A program made the position numbers and the translations under genes. Below are positions 1 through 8,271 of a stretch of DNA of 11,995 bases, piece by piece (positions within the stretch are counted from its first letter, which is position 1; each line of letters begins with the position of its first letter). Location of the stretch: NCBI GenBank assembly GCA_964563925.1, contig CAZLZD010000081.1, forward strand, positions 1 to 11,995, given 5' to 3'. The stretch comes from JAUILA01 sp964563925 (lineage in GTDB: Bacteria > Bacteroidota > Bacteroidia > Cytophagales > Cyclobacteriaceae). A model generated the notes under the pieces. That model was not told the origin of the DNA. It saw only the letters and a list, made by a program, of their open reading frames with translations, and did not search any database.

Positions 1-8
1 AACCATCA

Positions 9-3000
9 TCATGGGGCGTCCGGGAGAATACGGACTGACTCACCGTTTACCCAGGTCTTCACATCATCGGCATAATACAGGTAGGCCGAGCTCGCCCCCG
101 CCCTGAATTTGCCGGGCGTCACCGCCTTCAGGTCCAGGGGCACAATGATTTCCGTCGCTCTGTCCAGTTCCCTCCAATACAGGTATAATTCGTTGTCCGC
201 TACTTCGTAATAATCAAACACGCCGTCTTCCTGCAATTCACGCAGCTGCCAGACCTGTAACTCGAGTCCGGCCGGTATATTTATCCTGGCCAGGGTCATG
301 GGCAAGGGCGCCTTATGTTCATTGCTGACTACCACTTCAAGCCGCACCGACCGGCGCTCCTCCACCAGGTCCGCGGCTAACCGTGTGGTTAGCCCGACCT
401 TGGATTTTTTGAGGTTTTCGGGCTGCAGGGTCGACCACGACCGGGTAAGGGCCACCGGCACCGGCTTCCCGCTGGTGACCACCTCAACCCTGACGCTGTT
501 CTCCTTTGCGTGGTCCAGGTAATTCTCAAGACCGGCCACCCTGATCGTTTCGTTGTGCTCCGGGGAATACGGGATTTTTCGAACCTGGCGTTCATTAACA
601 TATACAATCACCTCGCCGTCGGACTGCATTTCGCGTGTCAGCCTGGCAAACCGGGTAAGTGCCATCAGGGAAACCGTGGTCGCCTGGCTGTTGCCAAACC
701 GGCCGTTCGAGCGTTTTTTTAATAACTGATCCACATTCTCCCGCGCCTCCAGCATATTTTCTGATCGCTGCAGCAGGGCCAGCGTCCAGAAGGCCAGGGT
801 TTCGGTCGTCAGGGAAGGTCCGTGGCTGCGAACGATGGAATGATCGGCCTGCCAGCCCTGGTAGCCCCGGTCCCCGGTCACGAAGCGGAACCACCCGGTT
901 AGCCGTTCGTAGTCCTTTTCCCGGTTGAGATAATGGGCGGCATTCGCCATGAGCGCCATCCGGTACATGTCTTTGGATGCCCAGGCTTCACGCAGGGCAC
1001 GTTCGTATTCGGGAAGTATATTCTCCTTTGTCTCAGTAACACTGAGCGCATAGACGATATACGCGTTGGTGACTTCCTCTTTAGCCCCGGAGAATCCATA
1101 CTTGCCGCTGGCCTGGTTGAACCCGCCCTTTCCGTCCCTGCGGCTTAGCAGCCATTTTCGGGTCCGTTCGATAATTCCCGGATCGCTCAACGGATGCACC
1201 TTGTTCATTTCGTAAAATTCGATGAGTCCGAAGGCTGTGAGCCCCTCGTGTGCAGGCGGATGGCCAAACCATTCAAACCCGCCACCCCGGATTTCATAAG
1301 CCCTGAGTTTCTGAAATCCTTTCTCAAGGTATTCATGCGCTACATCCCTGATTTCCGGATCAAGCGTGTTGGTGGCTTTCATGTACTGGAGGGCCAGGAT
1401 GTTGGGGAAGGTGGTGGCGGAAACCTGTTCGAAACAGCCGTGGGGCTCCCGCAGCAGGGACTCCGCCCCGGTAAAAAGGTCGGCCAGCAGGTTGGGATAA
1501 ATATCAAGGCCCACTTTCAGCGTATTTCCTTCCACGGATATCGGGGACAGGGAGAAGGTCGTGTCATGCCGGTTGGATACATAGGTATTGCTTTCCGGGA
1601 TGCCCATGGGCCGTATTTCCACACTGTCCCGCATTACATCCGAATGTTCATTTGTTTCCACACGAACTTCCACGGGAACCCGGCCCGCCCGCTGTTTGGT
1701 GGCCAGCTTATAATAAATGGTTTTTTCCATTCCCGGCCCGATAGTCACCTGGCGCAGCCGCTGTTCAGTCAGTGAGAACGCGTTATCCGGAAACCTGACT
1801 GAGACATTGGCTACCTGTACTTCGTTGGTCATGTTGGTAAGCCGGACAGGCAGCTGTACGGTGTCTTCAAGTCCGAGCATATCGGGAATGGCTGCTTCTG
1901 CCGAGACCGGCAGGTAGGATCTGAGCCTGGATACCCCGATACCCAGGTTGCCGGCCGGACTGAACCCTTCGGCGGTCACCTTGTACAGGGTCAGTGCATC
2001 ATTGGTGTGAAATGTGACACTGGCCTTGCCCTGTTCGTCGGTGACGACCACCGGGTCCCAGAACAAAGTAGTGTTAAAGTTTTTACGGGATTCACCTTCC
2101 GGGGTAGGGTCGGGCTGGTAAAATTCCTTTGTGAATGAGAACTGGTAAGGGCTGAGTATGGCCGTGGTGAATTTTTCCCTTTGCAGGGCGTTGGACGAAT
2201 GCCGGTGGGCCAGGCCTGTCCGGGTCGTGACAATGATCACTCCCTCTGTGGCAGCGCTGCCGTATAAGGCCGTGGCTTCGGCACCTCGTATGACGGAAAT
2301 GGTGTTGATACTGTTCGGGGAAATATCAGTCAGCGGTGAAACCTGTCCGGATACATAAGGCCCCACCGGGATGCCGTCTATTACGACCAGTGGACCGTAA
2401 TTTCGTAACGAGGAATATCCCCTGATCATGACCGCACTATTCACAGGTCCGTTTTGTATTATGCGCACTCCGGCGACCCTTCCCTGGAGTGTTTCTTCTA
2501 TAGAGTTTAATCCGGACAATTCCTGTGAGTAAAAGGAACTGACGGCTCCGGTCAGACTGCGTTGCTGCGTACCGTAACCGGTGACAACCACCTCGCTCAA
2601 TTGGCTCACGTCGGAATCCATCAGGACATCCATAACCAGTTCGGTTTCTTCCTCCTGCAGCGGGGTGGTCATGGAAACATCAAAATCCTCCACGTCTGCC
2701 TCAGGGGATGAATATTCAACTTCAGTGCGCTTTGACACCTGGCTGATCCGATCCTTTTGATCCAACTGGAAGTTGTATTCAGGATTTGTGACGAGCATGT
2801 ACATGCTTTCCGGATCAACCTGCTCGAAGGCAAACGAACCGTCCGCATTGGTCTCCAGCTCAATGATCCGGCGGCCTTCGTTCAGTTCAACCAGCCGTAC
2901 TTTAGAGGGAAGGGTTTTGCCGTATTTTCTTTTTATCCGCCCACTTATACGCGTTACCCGCTCGGGAGAATTCCGGCGGTTAGGGCTTCGGTTGAGTTCC

Positions 3001-4583
3001 TTCCAGTTATAGCGTCGCCACCCCTGGGTCAGAAGCAGGTTGTCCATAGCTGCAAAACGGTCCGTTTCGGTGGAATCGAAGTAATAAATCGGTTCTTCGA
3101 TTTTTCCGTGTACTTCGGAAGACAGGAGCATATAGGACAAAAGGTGGTCCTGCTTGTCATCCACCATCTCCAGAAGGGTCTCGTCTGCAACCCGCAGGCT
3201 AAGCTGGGCAGGAACCGGCTTACCGTCGACACTGGTGTGTATCGACAGGGTCACATCTTCACCAGGCAGGTAACGATCCTTATCAGGGATGATCTTTATA
3301 TTGAGCAGGTCATCCCGCCGTACATACCATAATCGTTCGCATACAGGTAGCCCCAGGTTGTCAAACAGCGTAAAGACTCCCACCCCGGTGCTGAATTCAT
3401 CCAGCGGCAGCGTGATGGAGTGGGTACCGGCAGGCAGCCAGGTTTCCCGGTGTGCCGCAACCCGTCCGAATGACCTGCCCAGCACCATGACCGAGTCACT
3501 GACAGGCACCGTGACCTCCAATGTGATGCGGTTTTCCCCGGCATCTTCCACCCTCAGCTGATAGGCATCGACCTCGGGTTCAGGTAACTCCGCTTGCTGT
3601 ACGTCGCTTCCTGTAAACAGGTAGGCGGTATAGGAATGGCCTGGTTCGGCGGTTATTTCGAAGCTGCCGATACCCTTATGCAGGCTCGTGAATGAGGCAA
3701 CCACTTCATCCTGTTCGTTTCGCACTTCGCCCGATATATCCGCGCCATTCCCAAAGGCATCCACCGCTTTAAACCCGATCTTCTGGCGGCTCGCATAGGT
3801 CCAGCTGCCTCCTTCCGGGAAAAACCGGATATCCACACGGTTAAGGCGGATGGGTATCGAGCGTGTGATCGTTTCGAAAATACCTCCATGACGGACGGCC
3901 ACCTCAAGGATTCCATCCGGGGTGTCAAGGGTTTCCGGGAGAATGAACCGCAGCTGCGATTTCCCCTCCTGGTTCGTGGTGCCTGTGGAGGCCAGCGCTT
4001 TCGCCCCGTCAATCCGTACTTCATAGGTTAAATCAGCGTCAGGGATGAAATCACCATTACGATCACGCAGGTCCAGGGTGGCCACCACGCTGTCCCCCGG
4101 ACCATATCCGTCACGGGCAAAATCAAGGGTCATCAGAAGCCGGCTCAGGGTAGCCCGCTGGACGGGCACCAACTTTTCAAAATATTCACTTTCGCCGAAG
4201 TTTTTCATCCAGCGGGTGTAGGCGCGAATCATATAGCGGCCGCCCGGCATGGATTCTTTTATTTCCCAGGATCCCCTGGCCAGTCCGGCCAGGGCAGGCA
4301 GCACCAGCGTTTCGGCAACTGAGCCGTTCGGAGCAATGATATCCACGTGGAGTACATCACTCTGCCTGGATATCGTATGATCGGTAGCATCCAGGATAAA
4401 CCCGGAAAACCAGATCGTTTCGCCTGGCAGGTACAAGGTCTTGTCTGTATTCAGATACACCTTTTCGTACCTTAATTGTGAATTATAGGACTCAATGGCC
4501 TGGAACCAATGGCTATAGGGATCGATCCACAGGGTGGCACCGGAAAACAGGACAATACATAAAAGGAGCAGCGAATTTTTCAT
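9..4583 (-). CDS. Alpha-2-macroglobulin family protein with an embedded TonB-receptor plug domain
   Basis: This 1524-residue exported protein looks like a bacterial alpha-2-macroglobulin, a family that traps proteases through an internal thioester. Residues 1-20 are a hydrophobic export signal or anchor without a convincing lipobox. Macroglobulin-type beta domains fill about 40-470, beginning with a KTLYLPGETIWF segment, and DNLLLTQGWRRYNW (514-527) resembles a signature I associate with Bacteroidota MG2/plug proteins. A CTLD-like fold lies at about 545-608. A TonB-box-like SEVVVTGYGT (663-672) leads into a complete plug domain to residue 790 (GRVAGV, IRGY, VIDGIPV, YGSAATEGVIIVTT). The A2M/MG7 segment starts near 840 (FWDPVVVTDEQGKASVTF). 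The thioester motif GCFEQ (1049-1053) keeps Cys1050 and Gln1053. An alpha-helical thioester domain runs to about 1310, and a receptor-binding-like beta domain ends the protein. The ATG lies 4 nt after the upstream barrel gene's stop, so the two are probably co-translated. The domain assignment is firm; the role of the plug is inference. Confidence 0.93.
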   Translation of the reverse strand: MKNSLLLLCIVLFSGATLWIDPYSHWFQAIESYNSQLRYEKVYLNTDKTLYLPGETIWFSGFILDATDHTISRQSDVLHVDIIAPNGSVAETLVLPALAGLARGSWEIKESMPGGRYMIRAYTRWMKNFGESEYFEKLVPVQRATLSRLLMTLDFARDGYGPGDSVVATLDLRDRNGDFIPDADLTYEVRIDGAKALASTGTTNQEGKSQLRFILPETLDTPDGILEVAVRHGGIFETITRSIPIRLNRVDIRFFPEGGSWTYASRQKIGFKAVDAFGNGADISGEVRNEQDEVVASFTSLHKGIGSFEITAEPGHSYTAYLFTGSDVQQAELPEPEVDAYQLRVEDAGENRITLEVTVPVSDSVMVLGRSFGRVAAHRETWLPAGTHSITLPLDEFSTGVGVFTLFDNLGLPVCERLWYVRRDDLLNIKIIPDKDRYLPGEDVTLSIHTSVDGKPVPAQLSLRVADETLLEMVDDKQDHLLSYMLLSSEVHGKIEEPIYYFDSTETDRFAAMDNLLLTQGWRRYNWKELNRSPNRRNSPERVTRISGRIKRKYGKTLPSKVRLVELNEGRRIIELETNADGSFAFEQVDPESMYMLVTNPEYNFQLDQKDRISQVSKRTEVEYSSPEADVEDFDVSMTTPLQEEETELVMDVLMDSDVSQLSEVVVTGYGTQQRSLTGAVSSFYSQELSGLNSIEETLQGRVAGVRIIQNGPVNSAVMIRGYSSLRNYGPLVVIDGIPVGPYVSGQVSPLTDISPNSINTISVIRGAEATALYGSAATEGVIIVTTRTGLAHRHSSNALQREKFTTAILSPYQFSFTKEFYQPDPTPEGESRKNFNTTLFWDPVVVTDEQGKASVTFHTNDALTLYKVTAEGFSPAGNLGIGVSRLRSYLPVSAEAAIPDMLGLEDTVQLPVRLTNMTNEVQVANVSVRFPDNAFSLTEQRLRQVTIGPGMEKTIYYKLATKQRAGRVPVEVRVETNEHSDVMRDSVEIRPMGIPESNTYVSNRHDTTFSLSPISVEGNTLKVGLDIYPNLLADLFTGAESLLREPHGCFEQVSATTFPNILALQYMKATNTLDPEIRDVAHEYLEKGFQKLRAYEIRGGGFEWFGHPPAHEGLTAFGLIEFYEMNKVHPLSDPGIIERTRKWLLSRRDGKGGFNQASGKYGFSGAKEEVTNAYIVYALSVTETKENILPEYERALREAWASKDMYRMALMANAAHYLNREKDYERLTGWFRFVTGDRGYQGWQADHSIVRSHGPSLTTETLAFWTLALLQRSENMLEARENVDQLLKKRSNGRFGNSQATTVSLMALTRFARLTREMQSDGEVIVYVNERQVRKIPYSPEHNETIRVAGLENYLDHAKENSVRVEVVTSGKPVPVALTRSWSTLQPENLKKSKVGLTTRLAADLVEERRSVRLEVVVSNEHKAPLPMTLARINIPAGLELQVWQLRELQEDGVFDYYEVADNELYLYWRELDRATEIIVPLDLKAVTPGKFRAGASSAYLYYADDVKTWVNGESVRILPDAP

Positions 4584-4587
4584 AAGG

Positions 4588-7401
4588 CTAAAATTTTACG
4601 ATGACTTGTGCAGTGAATTGAGTAGCGGCAGGGAGATTAAACAGGTCGAGGCCCGCACCTTTGCTGTAGCTGAAAAGGGAACTTTCCGGGTCCACTCCGT
4701 CATAGGCGGAATAAAGCAGGATGTTGCCGGCCCCGGCGATCAGGTCGATTTCGTCCAGGTACCGGACCGACAGGTTACGCAGGGTATATTTCACGGAAAT
4801 GTCCTGGATCCTGATCCAGGAAGTGTCCTCAATGTAATCTTCAGCGACTCCTTCCGGTCCGTAGCGAACCCACCGGTTTTCCCCGAGTGGTAAGTCAGGA
4901 TTATAGAAGCTCACCGGGGTGTTATTGGGTAAGCCATTCTCCGTCACCCCATCAAACACATAGCGGGAAACGTAGCGCAATTCCCCGCTTTGCTCGCTTC
5001 TGCCGAGATAATCCAGGTATGCCCGGGTTCCGTTCCACATCTTTCCTCCGCGTTGAGCGAGCACGGCAGCCTGAATGGTGAACCGGCCGAGTCGTACCGT
5101 GCTGTTCAGCCCGATGCGCCAGTCGGGGACCGGACTGGCCAGGCGTCGCAGTTCTGTACTCCTGACAGGGAATCCATCCGGACCAATAAGACGGCGGCCT
5201 TCCGTATCCCGCTCGTAGGATGTGCCGTACAAGGTCCCGGCCGGGTCTCCTTCGGAAAGCATCGCCACTGCCGACTCAAAGCCAGCCACCGGAATGCTGT
5301 AGGCTGTATTCAGTTTCCTGATTTCAGAATCCCAGGTGGAGAAGGTCATTCCTAAGGAGGTGCCTTGTCCGTAAAACTGGTAGGAAGCTTCCAGCTCAAG
5401 GCCGGTACGCAGTTCCTCGCCCGCATTGATCAACCGGGATTGATAAGGGTCGAACGTAATGAAATCCTCGGTCACCTGGCGAAAGAGCCTGAAGGTGGAG
5501 TGGAAATTATACAGGGATACATTCATACCTAATTCAGATTGTATGTGCATTTCCGGATCGAGATCATCCTGGAAAAACACCTCTCCCGATTCATATACCT
5601 CCTGGAACCGGCTCACCGGTTTGCCGAGGGAGGCATATGACCAGTCGGTTTGCAATAACCTGCCTTCACGTACATTTCGCGAAAAGTTATAGAACACACC
5701 GATATCCGGTCCGCCCAGGTAGGCCTGAAGCAAACGTCCAATATTTAATTCAATGCCCGCATTCGGGAGAAACCCATAGAAGGGAGCCGTGGAGGAGGCG
5801 TAAAACAGGTTTCCCACATGCAGGTCCAGCCACCTCAATTGCAGACTGGCTTCAAGGTTGCCTTCATGGACCATCCGCCGGATCGATTGGTTTACCAGGA
5901 GCATGCTGTCGGATTCGGTTCCGGTAAGGCCCCACCGGTCAGTCCGGTCAAGGTTAATATGACGTATTCCCGGCAGGTATTTACCAATTACCTCCAGGGA
6001 AACAGGATGATCATGATACCTGTACTGAAGGCTTAATTCCCCGCCCGCATTAAGCTGATCCACGATCCGTTGGGTATTCCTGCCCGGCGATGTATACAAT
6101 TCCGGGACGCCAAATTCCGAGTTCAGCCTGTCTTTTTCGCCATAAATGCTCAGGCTTCCCTGGAGGGTATGTGTATAATCTTCATTCAGAAAATCCTTCA
6201 GGATATTGACCCGACCTGTTATTTGCTGGTGCCTGTCCTGGTCAGGCAGTTCCCGGATCAGGCCGTAGGGATTGCTGAAATTGTCGGAGAATGTTCTTTC
6301 GATGCCTGGCGACAGGAGGTAGCTTTCTGCAGACCTGGCAGCCCGGTAGGCACTTAACCCATTGGCAAGGTCAAAAGATACCGGTGCAGTGAGCATTCCT
6401 GCCATGACCCGGGCCAGGGATGCACCGTGCGGCCACAACGAACCTGCAATTCGGCGGTAACCTGCATTGCCGCCGAATTCCCAACTTCCCGCTTGAATAT
6501 TAGTTGCCTTTACTGTCGTCTGGAAGGTGTTTCGGTCACCTCCGCGAATAAGGAACTGTTCTTTGTCGTGTTTCAGGGAAACCATCAGTATTCCGCCAAC
6601 TGCAATGGGAGCGTCAAGGATAAATTCGTTGCCGTATGATTGAGCGGTTTGGAGAAACTGGTTGTTGTCATACGTGAGGGCAGGTAATCCCGTACCGTCA
6701 CGCATCATTAACCGGCCATTCTTGTCCCAGGCGTAGTCTGAACCGTCAAACTCCAGCAGATTCATGGATGGCCCCCACGAAAACGGAGTGCCCTGGTCCG
6801 GGCCAGTCCAAACCGGGGCCCCATCCTGAGGGATCCCCTGGGAATAGCGGTTTTGCAGGGCAGGGAGACTGTTAGCCGTTTTGAATCCGTACCGGGTGGT
6901 AAACTGAAATTTCATTTCCTCTGATACCTGTGCATCCCTGAATGACTGGATGCGGAATTTATCGGCACTCAGCTGTTTTATCCTTCGGATCTGGCGTGGG
7001 ATCAGGCTGTTGCCCGCTTTATAGGTAGGTGAGTTTTTTCTCAGTACAGCCACGCCGATGGTATCTTCTGCTTCCGGGATGAATGCGTCAAGTGTCTTTT
7101 TCTCTTCGGGAGTATAGAGGGGCTTTACCGGCTCGCTGGTGGTCATCCCGGGAGTTACCAGCAATTCCCTGGTCTCCATCCCCACAAAGCTGAAAACCAG
7201 GATCGCTCCGGTGGGAGCCTGGATCTCGTAATTACCATCCACGTCCGTGACCGTGCCTGTCGTGGTTCCTTTTACGGTTACATTCACGCCCGGAAGCGGA
7301 CTTCCGTCATCGGCCAGCAGGCGCCCTTTAACAAGCTGGGTTTGTGCGATGGAGAAGAAGGATATAAAGAGAAGGGACAGGAGGGTAAATGTTTTCTTCA
7401 T
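4588..7401 (-). CDS. SusC/RagA-like outer-membrane barrel with CTLD but no plug domain
   Basis: This 937-residue protein has a signal peptide ending near residue 20 (FFSIAQ) and a CTLD at about 22-85 (KGRLLADDGSPLPGVNVTVKG, with GTVTDVDGNYEI). The barrel runs from about 162 to the C-terminal Phe937. SusC hallmarks include LPALQNRYSQG (179-189), the SWGP segment (208-211) and a C-terminal block with SWIRIQDISVKY, GNILLY, DGVDPES and a final aromatic strand. Family members are usually about 1000 residues or more, with a plug of roughly 120 residues between CTLD and barrel. Here residues 86-160 form a short linker with none of the plug motifs (GRVAGV, IRG, VDG, YGSRGANGV). The linker does contain EDTIGVAVL (112-120), which resembles a TonB box. 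No SusD partner lies next to it. The downstream gene starts 4 nt after this stop and carries a plug. An intact unplugged barrel would be a wide pore, so a partner plug is expected; that is inference. Confidence 0.92.
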   Translation of the reverse strand: MKKTFTLLSLLFISFFSIAQTQLVKGRLLADDGSPLPGVNVTVKGTTTGTVTDVDGNYEIQAPTGAILVFSFVGMETRELLVTPGMTTSEPVKPLYTPEEKKTLDAFIPEAEDTIGVAVLRKNSPTYKAGNSLIPRQIRRIKQLSADKFRIQSFRDAQVSEEMKFQFTTRYGFKTANSLPALQNRYSQGIPQDGAPVWTGPDQGTPFSWGPSMNLLEFDGSDYAWDKNGRLMMRDGTGLPALTYDNNQFLQTAQSYGNEFILDAPIAVGGILMVSLKHDKEQFLIRGGDRNTFQTTVKATNIQAGSWEFGGNAGYRRIAGSLWPHGASLARVMAGMLTAPVSFDLANGLSAYRAARSAESYLLSPGIERTFSDNFSNPYGLIRELPDQDRHQQITGRVNILKDFLNEDYTHTLQGSLSIYGEKDRLNSEFGVPELYTSPGRNTQRIVDQLNAGGELSLQYRYHDHPVSLEVIGKYLPGIRHINLDRTDRWGLTGTESDSMLLVNQSIRRMVHEGNLEASLQLRWLDLHVGNLFYASSTAPFYGFLPNAGIELNIGRLLQAYLGGPDIGVFYNFSRNVREGRLLQTDWSYASLGKPVSRFQEVYESGEVFFQDDLDPEMHIQSELGMNVSLYNFHSTFRLFRQVTEDFITFDPYQSRLINAGEELRTGLELEASYQFYGQGTSLGMTFSTWDSEIRKLNTAYSIPVAGFESAVAMLSEGDPAGTLYGTSYERDTEGRRLIGPDGFPVRSTELRRLASPVPDWRIGLNSTVRLGRFTIQAAVLAQRGGKMWNGTRAYLDYLGRSEQSGELRYVSRYVFDGVTENGLPNNTPVSFYNPDLPLGENRWVRYGPEGVAEDYIEDTSWIRIQDISVKYTLRNLSVRYLDEIDLIAGAGNILLYSAYDGVDPESSLFSYSKGAGLDLFNLPAATQFTAQVIVKF

Positions 7402-7630
7402 AATTCGCGTGTTTTAGGATAGGATGAACGGAGCGTGCGAATTCCATAAAGGCCAGGTACTTTTTTGTCCGGCAACTTGTGCGGCGGACAATCTGACTAC
7501 CGGTATTCAGCCCGGGATCCAAAAAAAATCTCAGCGGCCGGTAACCCATGGGCATCCGGGGCGACCAAGCAGGTAGAGGTCAGCCATGAATCGAATAAAC
7601 TGACCATGAATGTGCATAAACCCGAATCCA

Positions 7631-8254
7631 ATGAACTGTAAAATATTCTCCTGCTGTTACAAATACTGCCTGCCGGCGGTCCTTGTATTTGCCCTTGGCT
7701 GCAATTCCCCGGAATCGGAAAAAACCGCGAAGGTTACAAAGGAAAGGGAAACGGTAAGTGATCAGGGCGGCGTCCATGAAATTTCCGCAAGGCTACGTCA
7801 GATGACCCCGCTAACCAATGAGGAGTGGATGGGATGGTTGCCCGAGTCGCTGGGAGAATACGAAAGATCCAGCTATGTCCTGGACCGCGAAGGGGTAATG
7901 AATGTATCATCCATTGAGGGATCCTATAAGAATGGGGAAGGCAGCCTGTTTAAGATCGAAATCCTGGATGGGGCAGGGCCTTCCGGAAGTACCCTGCTGG
8001 TCGGGTACCTGATGATCGCAGATTTTCAAAAGGAAATAAAAACAAGTACCCGGCACGCTCAGTATCTGGAGCGAAACGGTCTCAAAGCACGGCAGACCTA
8101 TTATTCTGACGCTAATAAGACTGAATTGCAGTTCGTGTTTGATGAACGATTCGGCGTACTTGTAAATACGCGGAAGCTCACACCCGAAGAAACCTGGGAG
8201 CTGGTTGACCAGATGAATATTTCAAGGCTGAAAGAATTAGGTCAGCAGGACTAA
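7631..8254 (+). CDS. Predicted lipoprotein of unknown function
   Basis: This is a 207-residue protein from the chosen ATG. The first 23 residues form a lipoprotein signal ending in FALGC, so Cys24 would be lipidated after cleavage. An alternative in-frame ATG lies 21 nt upstream at 7610. I prefer 7631 because it gives a more normal signal-peptide length, but no ribosome binding site decides it. The mature part has a charged linker (about 25-55) and then a compact mixed alpha/beta region. It includes WLPESLGEY, a strand-rich segment (GSLFKIEILDGAG) and a C-terminal helix after LTPEETWELVDQM. I do not recognise the family. The gene is divergent from the SusC-like gene across about 229 bp and convergent with the FAD oxidase. 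No transmembrane segment is seen beyond the signal. It probably resides in the outer membrane or periplasm; no function is proposed. Confidence 0.82.
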   Translation: MNCKIFSCCYKYCLPAVLVFALGCNSPESEKTAKVTKERETVSDQGGVHEISARLRQMTPLTNEEWMGWLPESLGEYERSSYVLDREGVMNVSSIEGSYKNGEGSLFKIEILDGAGPSGSTLLVGYLMIADFQKEIKTSTRHAQYLERNGLKARQTYYSDANKTELQFVFDERFGVLVNTRKLTPEETWELVDQMNISRLKELGQQD

Positions 8255-8271
8255 AGCAGCCAGGGCAGGCG

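Noticed and set aside
1194..1775. 193-codon plus-strand open frame opposite the macroglobulin gene
   Set aside because: It lies antisense inside a gene with strong domain evidence and reads as a shadow frame with no recognisable motifs or signal.
2757..3332. 191-codon plus-strand open frame opposite the macroglobulin gene
   Set aside because: Antisense shadow of a well-supported coding region; no domain or leader supports it.
6922..7146. Possible degenerate plug remnant in the barrel protein linker (segment IRRIKQLSADKFRIQSFRDA, loosely like the plug segment IESIEVLKDASATAIYGSRGA)
   Set aside because: The similarity is limited to a few scattered residues, and the GRVAGV, IRG, VDG and GANGV motifs are absent; it is too weak to call a plug remnant.
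7458..7490. TACTTTTTTG and an imperfect GTCCG/CGGAC inverted repeat in the divergent intergenic region, considered as a promoter (TAnnTTTG type) or terminator
   Set aside because: The spacing does not match the Bacteroidota -7 motif, no -33 TTG is placed correctly, and the stem is only 5 bp with a 13-nt loop.
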